The notes under the pieces are model-generated. The model was not told where the DNA came from. It did not search any database and saw only the letters and a list, made by a program, of their open reading frames with translations. This document shows, piece by piece, positions 54,721 to 64,000 of a stretch of 64,000 nucleotides of DNA. The stretch lies in assembly GCA_022495995.1 (NCBI GenBank), contig JAFEMH010002518.1, positions 248,001-312,000 on the forward strand, given 5' to 3'. A program made the translations under genes and the position numbers. Positions within the stretch are counted from its first letter, which is position 1. Each line of letters starts with the position of its first letter. This DNA is from Adenophora triphylla var. japonica. Lineage: Eukaryota > Streptophyta > Magnoliopsida > Asterales > Campanulaceae.

Positions 54721-56209
54721 AGTTGAGCATGGGGATTAAGAATGCCCAACTTGCTAACTAGTAAATCAAACTGTTGTTTTTCAAGAGCTTTAGTAATAAT
54801 ATCCGCTAGCTGCGTTTTAGTAGGAACATAGGAAGGAGAAATAAGACCATCCGAAATGGCGTCACGAACAAAGTGGCAATCTATCTCAATGTGCTTTGTT
54901 CGTTCATGAAATACGGGATTCTTAGCGATATCTAGAGCCGGCTGGCTTTCGAAGAAGATATTGATTGCCTTCGGATGATGAACACTAAGGCTCAACAGTA
55001 ATCCCTTCAACCATTTCAATTCGCAGGTAAGGGCCACCATAGAATGGTATTCGGCCTCGGCAGACGAACGAGACACAGTAGTTTGTTTCTTCGTCTTCCA
55101 AGATATAGGAGAATGACCAAGAAACACAAGCCATCCAGAAAGAGAACGTCGAGTAATAGGGCAAGCGGCCCAATCCGAATCACACCATCCTTGTAGCGTG
55201 AGCTCACTATCAGCACGAAGAAGAATACCCTGACCAGGTGTGTTTTTGAGATAACGAACAACTCGCAATGCCGCATCCCAATGATCCTTGCGAGGTTCCT
55301 TCATAAATTGCGACAGAATATGAACCGAATATGCCAAATCTGGACGGGTGAATGCTAAGTAAATGAGACGACCAACCAATCGTCTATAACGTTCTGGATC
55401 ATCCAGAAGATCACCAGTGGCAAGGCCAAGTTTATGATTCGATTCAATAGAAAAGTCGGATGGCTTTGCTCCTAATAGCCCAACCTCGGATATAATGTCC
55501 AAAGTATACTTGCGTTGGCACAGAAATAGACCAGAGGAGCTACTAGCAACTTCAATGCCCAAGAAATACTTCAAAGAGCCAATGTCCTTCATCTTGAAAC
55601 ATTCACTCAGATACTTTTTGAAAGACTGTAAGGCAGCGGAATCGTTCCCAGCTATAATAAGATCGTCAACATACACAAGAATATTCATATGAATCGTACC
55701 TTTTGTGAACGTGAACAGGGAATAATTAGAATAAGACTGCAAGAATCCATAGTGCTTCAAGGAAGCCACCAGCTTAGGGAACCAACAACGCGGGGCCTGT
55801 TTCAGTCCATAAAGAGATTTTCGAAGGCGACAAACCATATTAGGCTGATTGGAATGAAAGCCCGAAGGAGGTTTCATGTAGAGCTCTTCCTGAAGATCAC
55901 CATGCAGGAAAGCGTTATGCACATCCATTTGATGCAGTTCCCAATTTTTTGAGGCAGCAATGGCAAGAAAGGCTCGAACGGTGACCATTTTGGCCACAAG
56001 AGCAAAAGTTTCCGTGTAATAAATCCCTTCCTTCTGATGATTACCAAGAACCACCAATGGAGATTTAAGTCGTTCAACAGTACCATCAGACTTATACTTA
56101 ATCCGATAAACCCAATGGCTACCCAGAGCACGCTTACCATGCGATAGAGGAACCATATTCCATGTGCCATTATCTTCCAAGGCACGAATTTCAGCATGCA
56201 TAGATTCCT
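54711..56209 (-). CDS. copia reverse transcriptase and RNase H
   Basis: About 500 codons from the ATG-containing frame at 56201 to near the LTR (frame reads on into it). RT: WVYRIKYKSDGTVERLKSPL (residues 30-49), QMDVHNAFLHGDL (91-103), LYGLKQAPRCW (130-140) and catalytic YVDDL (177-181). RNase H: GWCDSDWAACPITRRSLSGW (338-357), SSAEAEYHSM, and HIEIDCHFVRD. Upstream, a single TAG (56208-56210 region, in place of a Trp after SQDG) separates it from the integrase-RT linker. Family function: cDNA synthesis in the particle. One stop short of intact. Confidence 0.9.
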
Positions 56210-56210
56210 T

Positions 56211-56756
56211 CTACCCATCTTGTGACATTGCCTCACGAAAAGTCCTAGGCTCTTTAGCCATGGTAATAGCTGCAAGAAAGTTACGATATTTCACAGAAAA
56301 ACTGTCACAATTTATATAGTGAGCTATATGATAAGGAGTACCTGATGAGCCGACTGGAGTGGAGTGCTCGAGGGATGGACTAGCAGGAGTGACAGTAGCA
56401 GCAATATAGTCCCGAAGAAGAATGGAGGTTACTTTCGTACGCATGCCCATCCCTAAAGCATCTTGCTCAGATGGAGAGGTGTCTATCGTAGAAGCAGGTG
56501 AGACCTCTGTAGAGGTAATATCTACAAAAACTGCAGGAACAGGATCAGGTACGTCTGCAGGAGCCACTGTCAAAGGTTCAGAAACAATATCTGCCATATC
56601 TGGATAATCAATAAAGGCAAAATCAGCCTCTTGGTTAAGAGTCTCCACAGAATTCGGGGAATGAGGCACTGACGATGAATCACTGTAAGGAAAATTGGTC
56701 TCAAAGAACTTCACATCCCGGAAGACAAAAAATTTCTTTGTCTCTAGATCGAACAT
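56211..56756 (-). pseudogene. copia integrase-RT linker
   Basis: DLETKKFFVFRDVKFFETNF opens a variable Ser/Pro/Asp-rich linker; it ends YRNFLAAITMAKEPRTFREA and MSQDG at the stop. Typical spacer between integrase and RT in copia. A stop before residue 1 (about 56757) cuts it from integrase. Confidence 0.75.
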
Positions 56757-57650
56757 CTTCTACCCCTTTTTGCCTAGAGGGTAGCCCACAAATATACATT
56801 TTCGGCTAACGACTGGCAAACTTATCTCCCTTCGCCTTCTGATTATGGGCATAACACAAGGAACCAAAAACCCGAAGAGAGTCAAAGAAAGGTAATTTTC
56901 CGAACAAAACCTCATAGGAAGTCTTATTGCCTAAGAGGGGAGTGGGAGTCCGGTTAATCAAATGAGCAGCAGTAAGAACTTCTTCTCCCCAAATGAAAAT
57001 CGATAAATGAGCCTGAAATCTAAGCGCTCTAGCAACATTCAGAATGTGACGATGCTTCCGCTCGACTCGACCATTTTGTTGAGGGGTACCAACACAAGAT
57101 GTTTAGAAAGTAATGCCAGCGGAAAAGAAATAATCAAGCATGCAATTAAATTCAGTACCATTATCGGATTGGACAACCTTAATTTTCTGAGAAAACTGAC
57201 GTTCAACCATTGCAATGAAAGCCATGAACATACGAAAAACTTCGGTTTTATCGACCAACAAATAAACCCAAACAGCTTGGGAAAAATCATCTACCAAAGT
57301 TAAAAATTATCGTGCACCACAAGAAGAAGAATGAGTGTATGCACCCCACAAATCACAATGAACCTTCTCAAAAATTCTAGTGGACTTGTGGTCATTAACA
57401 AGAAAACTATCTCTAGATTGTTTAGCCCTAAAAAAAGTATCACAAGATTTAGGTAAACTGCCAGAAGTACTACGAACGGAGGGAAGAAGCTTTACTACAT
57501 TCTCGGAAGGGTGCCCCAAGCGATTATGCCACATCTCCAACACAGAAGGCGATCCGGTAATAGAGACGTTATATGCTGAAGATGTGCCGCGAAAGTAGAG
57601 TCCATCCCGCCTAACACCCATTCCAATCAGGTTCCTCGACAGGTCCTGTA
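56757..57650 (-). pseudogene. copia GAG-pre-integrase and integrase
   Basis: GVRRDGLYF and MWHNRLGHPSENVVKLLPSV (57480-57560) are the zinc-binding pre-integrase; FEKVHCDLWGAY (about 57350) has the first catalytic Asp; VDDFSQAVWVYLL and KVVQSDNGTEFNCML (57150-57300) the second; NGRVERKHRH-type sequence near 57050-57080 the Glu region. Several frameshifts and stops. Confidence 0.8.
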
Positions 57651-57950
57651 TAACACACACAGATGAGTTAAATTGGACAGTGCAGTGAATATCGTCAGAT
57701 AGTTGAGAAACTGAATTAAATTGCAGCTTAAATTTGGAATAAAAATAACATGAGAGAGAGTAATGGTGTCCGTCAGACGAACAGATCCCTCTGTATGAGC
57801 CAAAACTGATGATCCATTAGGCAAACCGACATGACAAGCCGGTATAGTCCGAGAATTAAGAAGACACGAGGCATTTTCGGTTACATAATTTGAAGCACCT
57901 GTGTCAATTATCCATGAAGTCGAATTAAACTTACCATGGAGACGATCATT
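57651..57950 (-). pseudogene. copia protease
   Basis: SWIIDTGASNYVTENA (about 57880-57925, minus) holds the D-T-G-A active site; LPNGSSVLAHTEGSVRLTDT follows. A stop (TAA-type, just after NSQI at 57951) separates it from gag. Confidence 0.75.
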
Positions 57951-59027
57951 TTAGATTTGGGAATTACCGACAAGGCTTGCCAAACCATGCCATTGCTCAG
58001 GTGTAAATGATGAAGAAGAAGCCACAGAGGGAGATCCTATAGCAAACGCACCAACGAATGTGGCCACGATCCGGTGTCGTTGTAGTTTCGATGCTTCCGC
58101 GAGGAGAACCCCTACCTTGCCCATTTTACGGATGACCACCGCCGCGAGCATTAGATTTGTTGCGTTGCTCAAGCCACCAATCCGGATATCCATGCAATTC
58201 AAAACATGTGGTACTATCATGCCCGTCTTCTTACAATGATTACATGTGAGATGGGATTTATCAGGGTTGTCGCGACCACGAGCTCCACCATTACGAACAA
58301 CAAAACTAACCACATCTTCAAGAACAGGTTTGGTAAGACAAACCCTCTCATCCTGAGCCACCAATTTATATGCCCTGTCAAGACCAGGAAGAGGATCCAT
58401 AGATAAAATATTGGTGCGAGTATTGGCATGATACTCGGAATTCAAACCCATAAGGAATTGATGAAGCTTGCCTATCTCTCTACGATCCGCATGCTGTTGA
58501 GCAGCCGTGCAGTTGTCACAACAAGTGCAATTAATCAAAGGTTCATGGCTATGGAGTTTTTCCCACAACCCAGTTAATTTGCCAAAATATGTGGCCATCG
58601 ACATACCCTTAGTTTGCTCACAATGAGTAATAGATGCCTTCAATTGTTGAATACGTGGACCGTCAACCACAACATAACGATTTTTTAGAGAGTCCCATAA
58701 ACGTTTAGCATCTCTAAATTTTGAGAGAGTGCTTTTTACATTAGATTCAATAGTATTCATGATCCAAGAAATCAACATGGTATGAATAGTATTCCAATCA
58801 GAGGTGGTGCAGGGAAGAACAGGTTGAGTAATCGTACCATCTAGAAAACCAAATTTCCGGCGAGCTTCAAGAGCTGTTTGCATATCGCTGGCCCAATCAT
58901 CGTAATTTTCACCATTAAAACGAGTAGGATTAATAAAACCTCCTGGCCTATCCTGAGGACCAAGGTAAAAAGGAGAATTATATTCGATTTTAGGGGGATT
59001 ATTGACGATAGCATCGTTCCCCGCCAT
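57951..59027 (-). CDS. copia gag
   Basis: ATG at 59027, 37 bp inside the primer site. Residues 30-200 form the copia gag domain (INPTRFNGENYDDWASDM, LWDSLKNRYV, MATYFGKLTGLWEKL, IGKLHQFLMGLNSEY). The zinc knuckle at about 262 begins CNHCKKTG but then shifts frame, losing the canonical H and C spacing. It packages element RNA. The frame is open to 57951 through a compensating shift. Confidence 0.85.
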   Translation of the reverse strand: MAGNDAIVNNPPKIEYNSPFYLGPQDRPGGFINPTRFNGENYDDWASDMQTALEARRKFGFLDGTITQPVLPCTTSDWNTIHTMLISWIMNTIESNVKSTLSKFRDAKRLWDSLKNRYVVVDGPRIQQLKASITHCEQTKGMSMATYFGKLTGLWEKLHSHEPLINCTCCDNCTAAQQHADRREIGKLHQFLMGLNSEYHANTRTNILSMDPLPGLDRAYKLVAQDERVCLTKPVLEDVVSFVVRNGGARGRDNPDKSHLTCNHCKKTGMIVPHVLNCMDIRIGGLSNATNLMLAAVVIRKMGKVGVLLAEASKLQRHRIVATFVGAFAIGSPSVASSSSFTPEQWHGLASLVGNSQI

Positions 59028-59051
59028 GAATTTAGACTTGTGTATGATGCC

Positions 59052-59063
59052 GCTCTGATACCA
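59052..59063 (-). other. primer-binding site of the copia element
   Basis: TGGTATCAGAGC (minus), complementary to the 3' end of initiator tRNA-Met, directly abuts the LTR. Confidence 0.92.
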
Positions 59064-59455
59064 TGTTGGAAAATAATTTAGGATTTTCCCAAAACTTGAA
59101 ATTCTTATTGATCAATCAAGAATATATATGTTACAATGAAAACTGGGAAAAAGAGTTCTGTCCTAATTAGGAGAAATAAACCTAGGCTAAACAACAATAG
59201 GAAACAAACGGAAATATGGAAACAAATCATGCCAGATTACGGTCCTGGGCGATCGCCCACTTGACCTGGGCGGTCGCCCACTTGTACAGAAGTTTTGGCG
59301 TTGTTTGAATTTGGTGCTGGGCGATCGCCCACTTGGCCTGGGCGGTCGCCCACTTGTACAGACTTTTCAGCATCGTTGGAATTTGGGGCTGGGCGGTCGC
59401 CCACTAAGCCTGAGCGGTCACCCACTTGTACAGGAACTTCAGCGTCACCTTCACA
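59064..59455 (-). mobile_element. 5' LTR of the copia element
   Basis: Minus strand TGTGAAGGTGACG ... CCAACA. U3 contains three 72-bp units, each with two GGGCG(G/A)TCGCCC palindromes 21 bp apart (59247/59268, 59319/59340, 59391/59411). A TATATAT run (about 59108-59114) is the likely TATA box. Confidence 0.92.
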
Positions 59456-59460
59456 ATATC

Positions 59461-60608
59461 TTATTCTTCGTCATCAATATGGATCATCCCAATATTGTTA
59501 CACCTGCAACATTCATAGTTGGTAATTGCTTCAAGCCCAAATAATTGATATTCTTAGGTTAGCAAAATTTTTCCTTTGCCCCTAGATGGATTTTTTTTTC
59601 AAATCATTACATTTTCATAATAAAGACACAAAGATATTGTGCAATTCCCGTAGTTTGTGTAATGTACCTTGGAACTATTGATAGAAATAGATGAAGATAA
59701 AGAGAATGTGGGGGTGGGAGTTGGGTATGAATCTGGGCATGGGTGGGTTGAACATATCCCAAACACCTTAGAATGACGTAAATACGCCTCATATGACCGG
59801 ACATCTATTCCTTTTCGTTAAATTACTAATGTTGTTTGGTGTTTGGGGTAAAGTGAGACAAACGGTTAATCAAAGCACCACATTCTGACAAATTCTCCTA
59901 CGATGTAAAGTAGTATTGGGTGTATATTTTGGGGATAAATGTATTTAAGCATACAAATTTATTGATTTGACAATAAATCCATTTATGCAACATCGAGATT
60001 TATTTATAAGTATCTTCCCAAAATTCTTGTTAAGGTAATATTAGAGGAAACAATAAGTTTTGATTTTCCAAGATTAAATATTTGATTTGATACCTTATAG
60101 ACGTTCTCCAAATAATTCATTTTACATCATTCTTTAGCTTCCCTAAAGAATAATAAATCATAAGCAAAGAAAACATGTGAAACCCTCCGGTACATCTTAG
60201 GTAAAGAAATAGGTTTCCACTCTCACTATGTTCTAAGGCTTCATTAACGACTAATTTTTCCTATGCACGATACGAGTGGGCATAAACATATTGGATTGTC
60301 ATGTCTGACACCCTTGTTGGTTAAAGCTCACACTATTACTAACCTCTCCATTCCATAAAAAAGGCATAAAAGTTGAAGAAACACAAAACATGAATGGAGT
60401 AACCCAACTATCAAGAAACTTAAAAAGAAAAACTAAAGCAATGTTTTTTAAGAAACTTCATTCGACCCGTTCTAGGCTTTATTGAGATCAATTCTAATGG
60501 AGACTTGACCCTTCGCTCCTTTTTTACTCTCGAATGTAGAACTTACTACACTAAAATTTATACTTATAGTATTTATTGTAGGCCAAAATGAACATGATAA
60601 TGACACGC
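59461..60608. other. no gene recognised
   Basis: 1.15 kb of AT-rich sequence without a supported frame or repeat. It is the right flank of the copia insertion and continues from 54174-54403 on the left. Confidence 0.55.
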
Positions 60609-61154
60609 TGTGAGAATGCGGGAACGACATCCTTTTTTTTTATTCGAGTCACCACCTATATATGAAATATAGAAAAACCATATTTGATTTAAATTCATGG
60701 GTTCGGGGGTTAAGTTATATGATTGGAAGGTCAAGGAGTACCAATCCTACCTAATCTTATGATTGTTCTTGCTTCTAGGATTTAAATGAACTATTATGAT
60801 CAAATTAAGCAAAATAACAAGTTTAATTAGCTTTGTTAATTGAAATGTCAGATTATATGCTTTGAGATCGCCTCCATGAATTAAAGTGACTATAGGCTAA
60901 TCCTTTTTATGGTTATTACACTACTCTAAAGAAAGATCAAATAGAGATGTTGAGAAGAGAATGAAAGTCAAAGTAAGTTACCTTGAAGGAGATCTTGATT
61001 TCTTCAATTGATAGCCTCGTCAAAGGCTTGGATCTTGGTTTTTAAACTTTGATTAAAGTTTATCGACGAATTTGATAGAGATTTAGGATTTGTTTTTCTA
61101 GTTCCATCAGGTAGATAACGTGGCAAAATGTGTGTTTTGCGGTCAAAAACCTTG

Positions 61155-61234
61155 TCCTCAATACCAAGAAATCATCTTGTATTTATAGGGTGTGTCCTCA
61201 ATACCAAGAAATCATCTTATATTTATAGGGGGGA
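61155..61234 (-). promoter_or_regulatory. tandemly duplicated TATA region
   Basis: A 40-bp block holding GTCCTCAATACCAAGAAATC and TATTTATAGG is repeated head to tail, giving two TATA boxes (minus) 40 bp apart. Confidence 0.7.
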
Positions 61235-61439
61235 ATACTTGGTCACCAAGTTTATTTTCACAACTTGGGAAGTAATCAATCACTTTCGAGTGAAAGACAT
61301 CAGTCTAGAATGTTCCCTAATCAATGAAAATCTCAGATGTGAGAGAGTCATGATCAAGGAAGAAATCATCTTCGAAAAGGAAAGGAAATCAACCTTTCTG
61401 ATGGAGTTGTCTTGTGTGAGACAACTAGTCACTTGTGCC

Positions 61440-63005
61440 TATTTTCAGTCCGATTTCCAATCTCGACCGTTCACGGTCCGATCTCTAATCACGACCTTTC
61501 ACAGTCCAATCTCCGATCACGTCCTTTCACGATCCAATCTCCAATCTTGATCTTTCACGGTCCAATTTCCAATCTCGACCTTTCACGGTCCAATTTCCAA
61601 TCTTGACCTTTCAAGGTCCAATCTCTAATCTCGACCTTTAACCTTCCAATTTCCAATCTCGACTTTTCACGGTCCGATATCTAATCACGACATTTCACGG
61701 TCCGATCTCTAATCACGACCTTTCACGGTCCAATCTTGACCTTTCACGATCCAATTTCCAATCTCGACCTTTCATGGTCCGATCTCTAATCACGACCTTT
61801 CACGGTCCAATCTCCTATCACGGCCTTTCATGGTCCAATCTCCAATCTTGACCTTTTACGGTCTAATTTCCAATCTTGACCTTTCACGGTCCAGTTTCCA
61901 ATCTTGACTTCTCACAGTCCAATCTCCAATTTCCAATCTCAACCTTTCACGGTCCAATCTCCAATTTTCGATGCCGACCTTTCACGGTATGATCTCCAAT
62001 CTTGACCTTTCACGGTCCAATTTTCGATCCCGACCTTTCACGATCCGATCTCTAATCACGACCTTTCACGATCCAATCTCCGATCACGACCTTTCATGAT
62101 CCAATCTCCAATCTTGACCTTTCACGGTCCAATATCCAATCACGACTTTTCATGGTCCAATCTCCAATCTTGACCTTTCACGGTCCAATTTCTGATCTCG
62201 ACCTTTCACGGTCCAATTTCAATCTTGACCTTTCATGGTCCAATTTCCAATCTCGACCTTTCACTGTCCAATTTCCAATCTCTACATTTCATGGTCTGAT
62301 CTTTAATCACGACCTTTCACGGTCTGATCTCTAATCACGACCTTTCAAGGTCCAATCTCCAATCTCGACATTTCACGGTCCAAATTTCAATCTCGACCTT
62401 TCACGATCCGATCTCTAATCACGGCCTTTTACGGTCCAATCTTCGATCACGACCTTTCACGTTACAATCTCCAATCTTGACCTTTCATGGTCCAATTTCC
62501 AATCTCGACCTTTCATGGTCCAATTTCCAATCTTGACCTTTCACGGTCCAATTTCCAATCTTGACCTTTCACGGTCCAATCTCCAATTTCCAATCTCGAC
62601 CTTTCACGGTCCAATCTCCAATTTCCGATCTCGACCTTTCACGGTCCGATCTCCAATCTCGACCTTTCACGGTCCAATTTTCGATCTCTAACTTTCACGG
62701 TCTGATTTCTAGTCACGACCTTTCACGGTCCAATCTCCAATCTTGACCTTTCACGGTCCAATTTCCAATCTCGACCTTTCACGGTCCAATTTCCAATCTT
62801 GACCTTTCACGGTCCATTCTCCAATTTCCAATCTCGAACATTCACGGTCCTATCTCCAATTTCAGATCTCGACCTTTCATAGTCCGATCTCCAATCTCGA
62901 CCTTTCACGGTCCAATTTTCAATCCCGAACTTTCATGGTCCGAACTCAAATCTCGAACTTTCACGGTCCAATTTCCAATCCTGACTTTTCACAGTCCAAT
63001 TTCCC
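61440..63005. repeat. 28-bp minisatellite, roughly 50-60 copies
   Basis: Unit like TCGACCTTTCACGGTCCAAT plus TTCCAATC, with many point variants (GATC for AATC, CACGACC for CTCGACC) and occasional short units. Each unit contains the imperfect inverted repeat GACCTTTCACGGTC. It is non-coding; 28 is not a multiple of three, and frames through it are periodic by chance. It lies in U3 of solo LTR B. Confidence 0.92.
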
Positions 63006-63260
63006 TCGACTTAAAGAGGCCATCTCCTGCTTTGCGCCAAAACTGGCCATGTCCTTTCCTCGACCTCAAAGAGGTCATACCTCTTCGACCAACGAAACAC
63101 CCTCATTCGGATCCTTAGTCGTTATGTTCCATCTCCATCCTCAATCTTTATTTTGATTTCAGTCAAATAAAGAAATGAGCTTTGTAAATTGATCGTAACT
63201 TAAACTTCATGAAATGGCTTTGAATCTCTTTTACAATTTGTCAATTGTCAATCACACGCC

Positions 63261-63500
63261 ATGTCTCTGGTGACCCTCGATTACTTGACAAAGAAGCTCG
63301 TGGCCCAAGAGGAGCGTCATCGCTGGAAAACGCAAGCCATGCTTAAATGACAAGAAGAGTGTCATTTGGATAATGAGTGACAACTTTCTGATCAACTGCG
63401 ACAGATGGCTTTAACTATTCGGGATGGGTTTGATTCAACAAGTAACATTGATTGTGCATTATCCAAAAGCTCACGCCGAATCCTCCTTTAGATGCTCCCT
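63261..63500 (+). pseudogene. short charged, coiled-coil-like coding relic
   Basis: From an ATG (63261) the frame reads SLVTLDYLTKKLVAQEERHR and continues with QLSDQLRQMALTIRDGF through two stops. The pattern resembles the charged tail of the DUF7745-like genes or a gag N-terminus; which one I cannot tell. Confidence 0.3.
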
Positions 63501-63689
63501 TTATGACATTGAGGCTCTTTTACGAGTGGACAAATCGATAAGCTTGAAGACTTTGATGATGGTCCAAGTGTCATCACTAGATACAACATGAAGCACCCTC
63601 GAGTCTAGTTCTCCCCCAACAAAAATGAATTTTTCATGACGATCTGCTAGGCTAGGGGCTACAAAAAAAGAAAAAAGAGTCATATAGTC

Positions 63690-64000
63690 AAACTTCGTAG
63701 GTTCTAGTACTTTCCTCATTCAATCAAGTCCTCCTCGGACATTGTAGTTAAATCTTTAATTTTCTGTACATGAGCCTTCTTTCTTTTCTTGCTAGACTTG
63801 AGACATTATTTTGCATCCCCACATTACATTTAATGAACTGGTTTTGTTTTATATGATCACTTGTATTGCTCAACAAATAATTCCCTAAATGATTAATGTT
63901 TTGATTAATTGGTGTGAGAAAGTCAACCGATAGCTCCCTATACACCGTACCATACCCCACATAAAGGCCTCCATCAAGCCATACACTTTCCAAATCATAT
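63690..64000 (-). repeat. right arm of the long-range inverted repeat (with 4232-4556)
   Basis: Reverse complement of 4232-4556 with scattered changes, from GAACCTACGA(A/G)GTTTGACT to ATATGATTTGGAAAGTGTAT at the window edge. It has no supported gene. Confidence 0.8.

Larger units (their letters stand above)
54409..59455 (-). mobile_element. Ty1/copia element, nearly complete (5.05 kb)
   Basis: Flanked by the perfect duplication ATATC (54404-54408 and 59456-59460). 5' LTR 59064-59455, 3' LTR 54409-54710, primer site TGGTATCAGAGC, polypurine tract GAGGGAGGG. Gag, protease, integrase, RT and RNase H follow in copia order on the minus strand. Short length, short LTRs and RT sequence suggest the Ale/Retrofit lineage, which is a guess. 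The frame is broken by a few stops and shifts. Confidence 0.92.
60609..63254 (-). mobile_element. probable solo LTR B (Ty3/gypsy, Tat-like), expanded by a minisatellite
   Basis: U5 end at 60609 with the Tat blocks CGAGTCACCACC and GGGTTCGGGGGTTAAGTTAT; the TATA region (CCTATAAATA, minus, 61180-61187 and 61220-61227) and ACTTGGTGACCAAGT match solo LTR A. The best outer end is CAATCA (63254), which gives TG...CA and a perfect 5-bp duplication CACGC (60604-60608, 63255-63259). No primer site adjoins 60609, so no internal region follows. The outer end is less certain than the inner one. Confidence 0.55.

Noticed and set aside
59471..59544. Protein-kinase-like peptide (MDHPNIV) in the flank of the copia element
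   Set aside because: Only seven residues resemble kinases, no other kinase motif is near, and the frame stops soon after.
61440..63005. CRISPR-like regular repeat array
   Set aside because: Units are contiguous 28-bp direct repeats without unique spacers, in a plant transposon setting; it is a minisatellite.

Overview
This window is a plant nuclear, intergenic, transposon-dominated region. The evidence is LTR retrotransposons of both plant superfamilies, a Helitron with a typical plant terminus, and intron-containing plant mobile domain (PMD) genes. The plant species cannot be told from the sequence. I found no convincing single-copy host gene, no tRNA or rRNA gene and no CRISPR array. Most of the window (about 1-48.6 kb) is a nest of Ty3/gypsy elements that look like the Tat lineage. 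The support is the RT motif YVDDM, two consecutive RNase H domains, a primer-binding site matching the 3' end of tRNA-Arg, and extra genes on the antisense strand. I call them Tat-1 to Tat-4.

Layout. Tat-4 (minus strand, 41236-48575) is the oldest visible host: its gag-protease region was hit by a hAT transposon (41582-42462) and by Tat-3. Tat-3 (minus strand, 26486-41235) has its 5' LTR at 39482-41235 and lacks its 3' LTR in the window. Tat-2 (plus strand, 9070-26485) has two near-identical LTRs and a near-perfect 5-bp target duplication; it lies in the promoter region of a Tat-3 antisense gene. Tat-1 (minus strand, 1-9015) runs off the left edge and carries a solo LTR at 1662-2660. To the right come an LTR-like fragment (about 49.34-50.07 kb), a non-autonomous Helitron (50520-54173), a nearly complete Ty1/copia element (54409-59455, target duplication ATATC), and a probable solo LTR swollen by a 28-bp minisatellite (60609-63254).

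How the genes work together. In Tat-1, Tat-2 and Tat-3 the gag-pol strand is followed by a convergent cassette of two genes on the opposite strand: first a four-exon PMD gene, then a gene resembling the plant repeat-associated family DUF7745. The two gene sets meet tail to tail at a short module with two conserved hairpins. In Tat-2 the same pair of CCGCACGG-type motifs, 29-31 bp apart, lies upstream of the LTR promoter and of both antisense genes. Tat-3 uses a different motif (CATGTCCGCGC type) at its three corresponding promoters. This element-specific sharing of a promoter motif is the most interesting signal in the window. Almost all reading frames are damaged by stops, frameshifts or deletions, so the elements here are mostly relics or non-autonomous forms.
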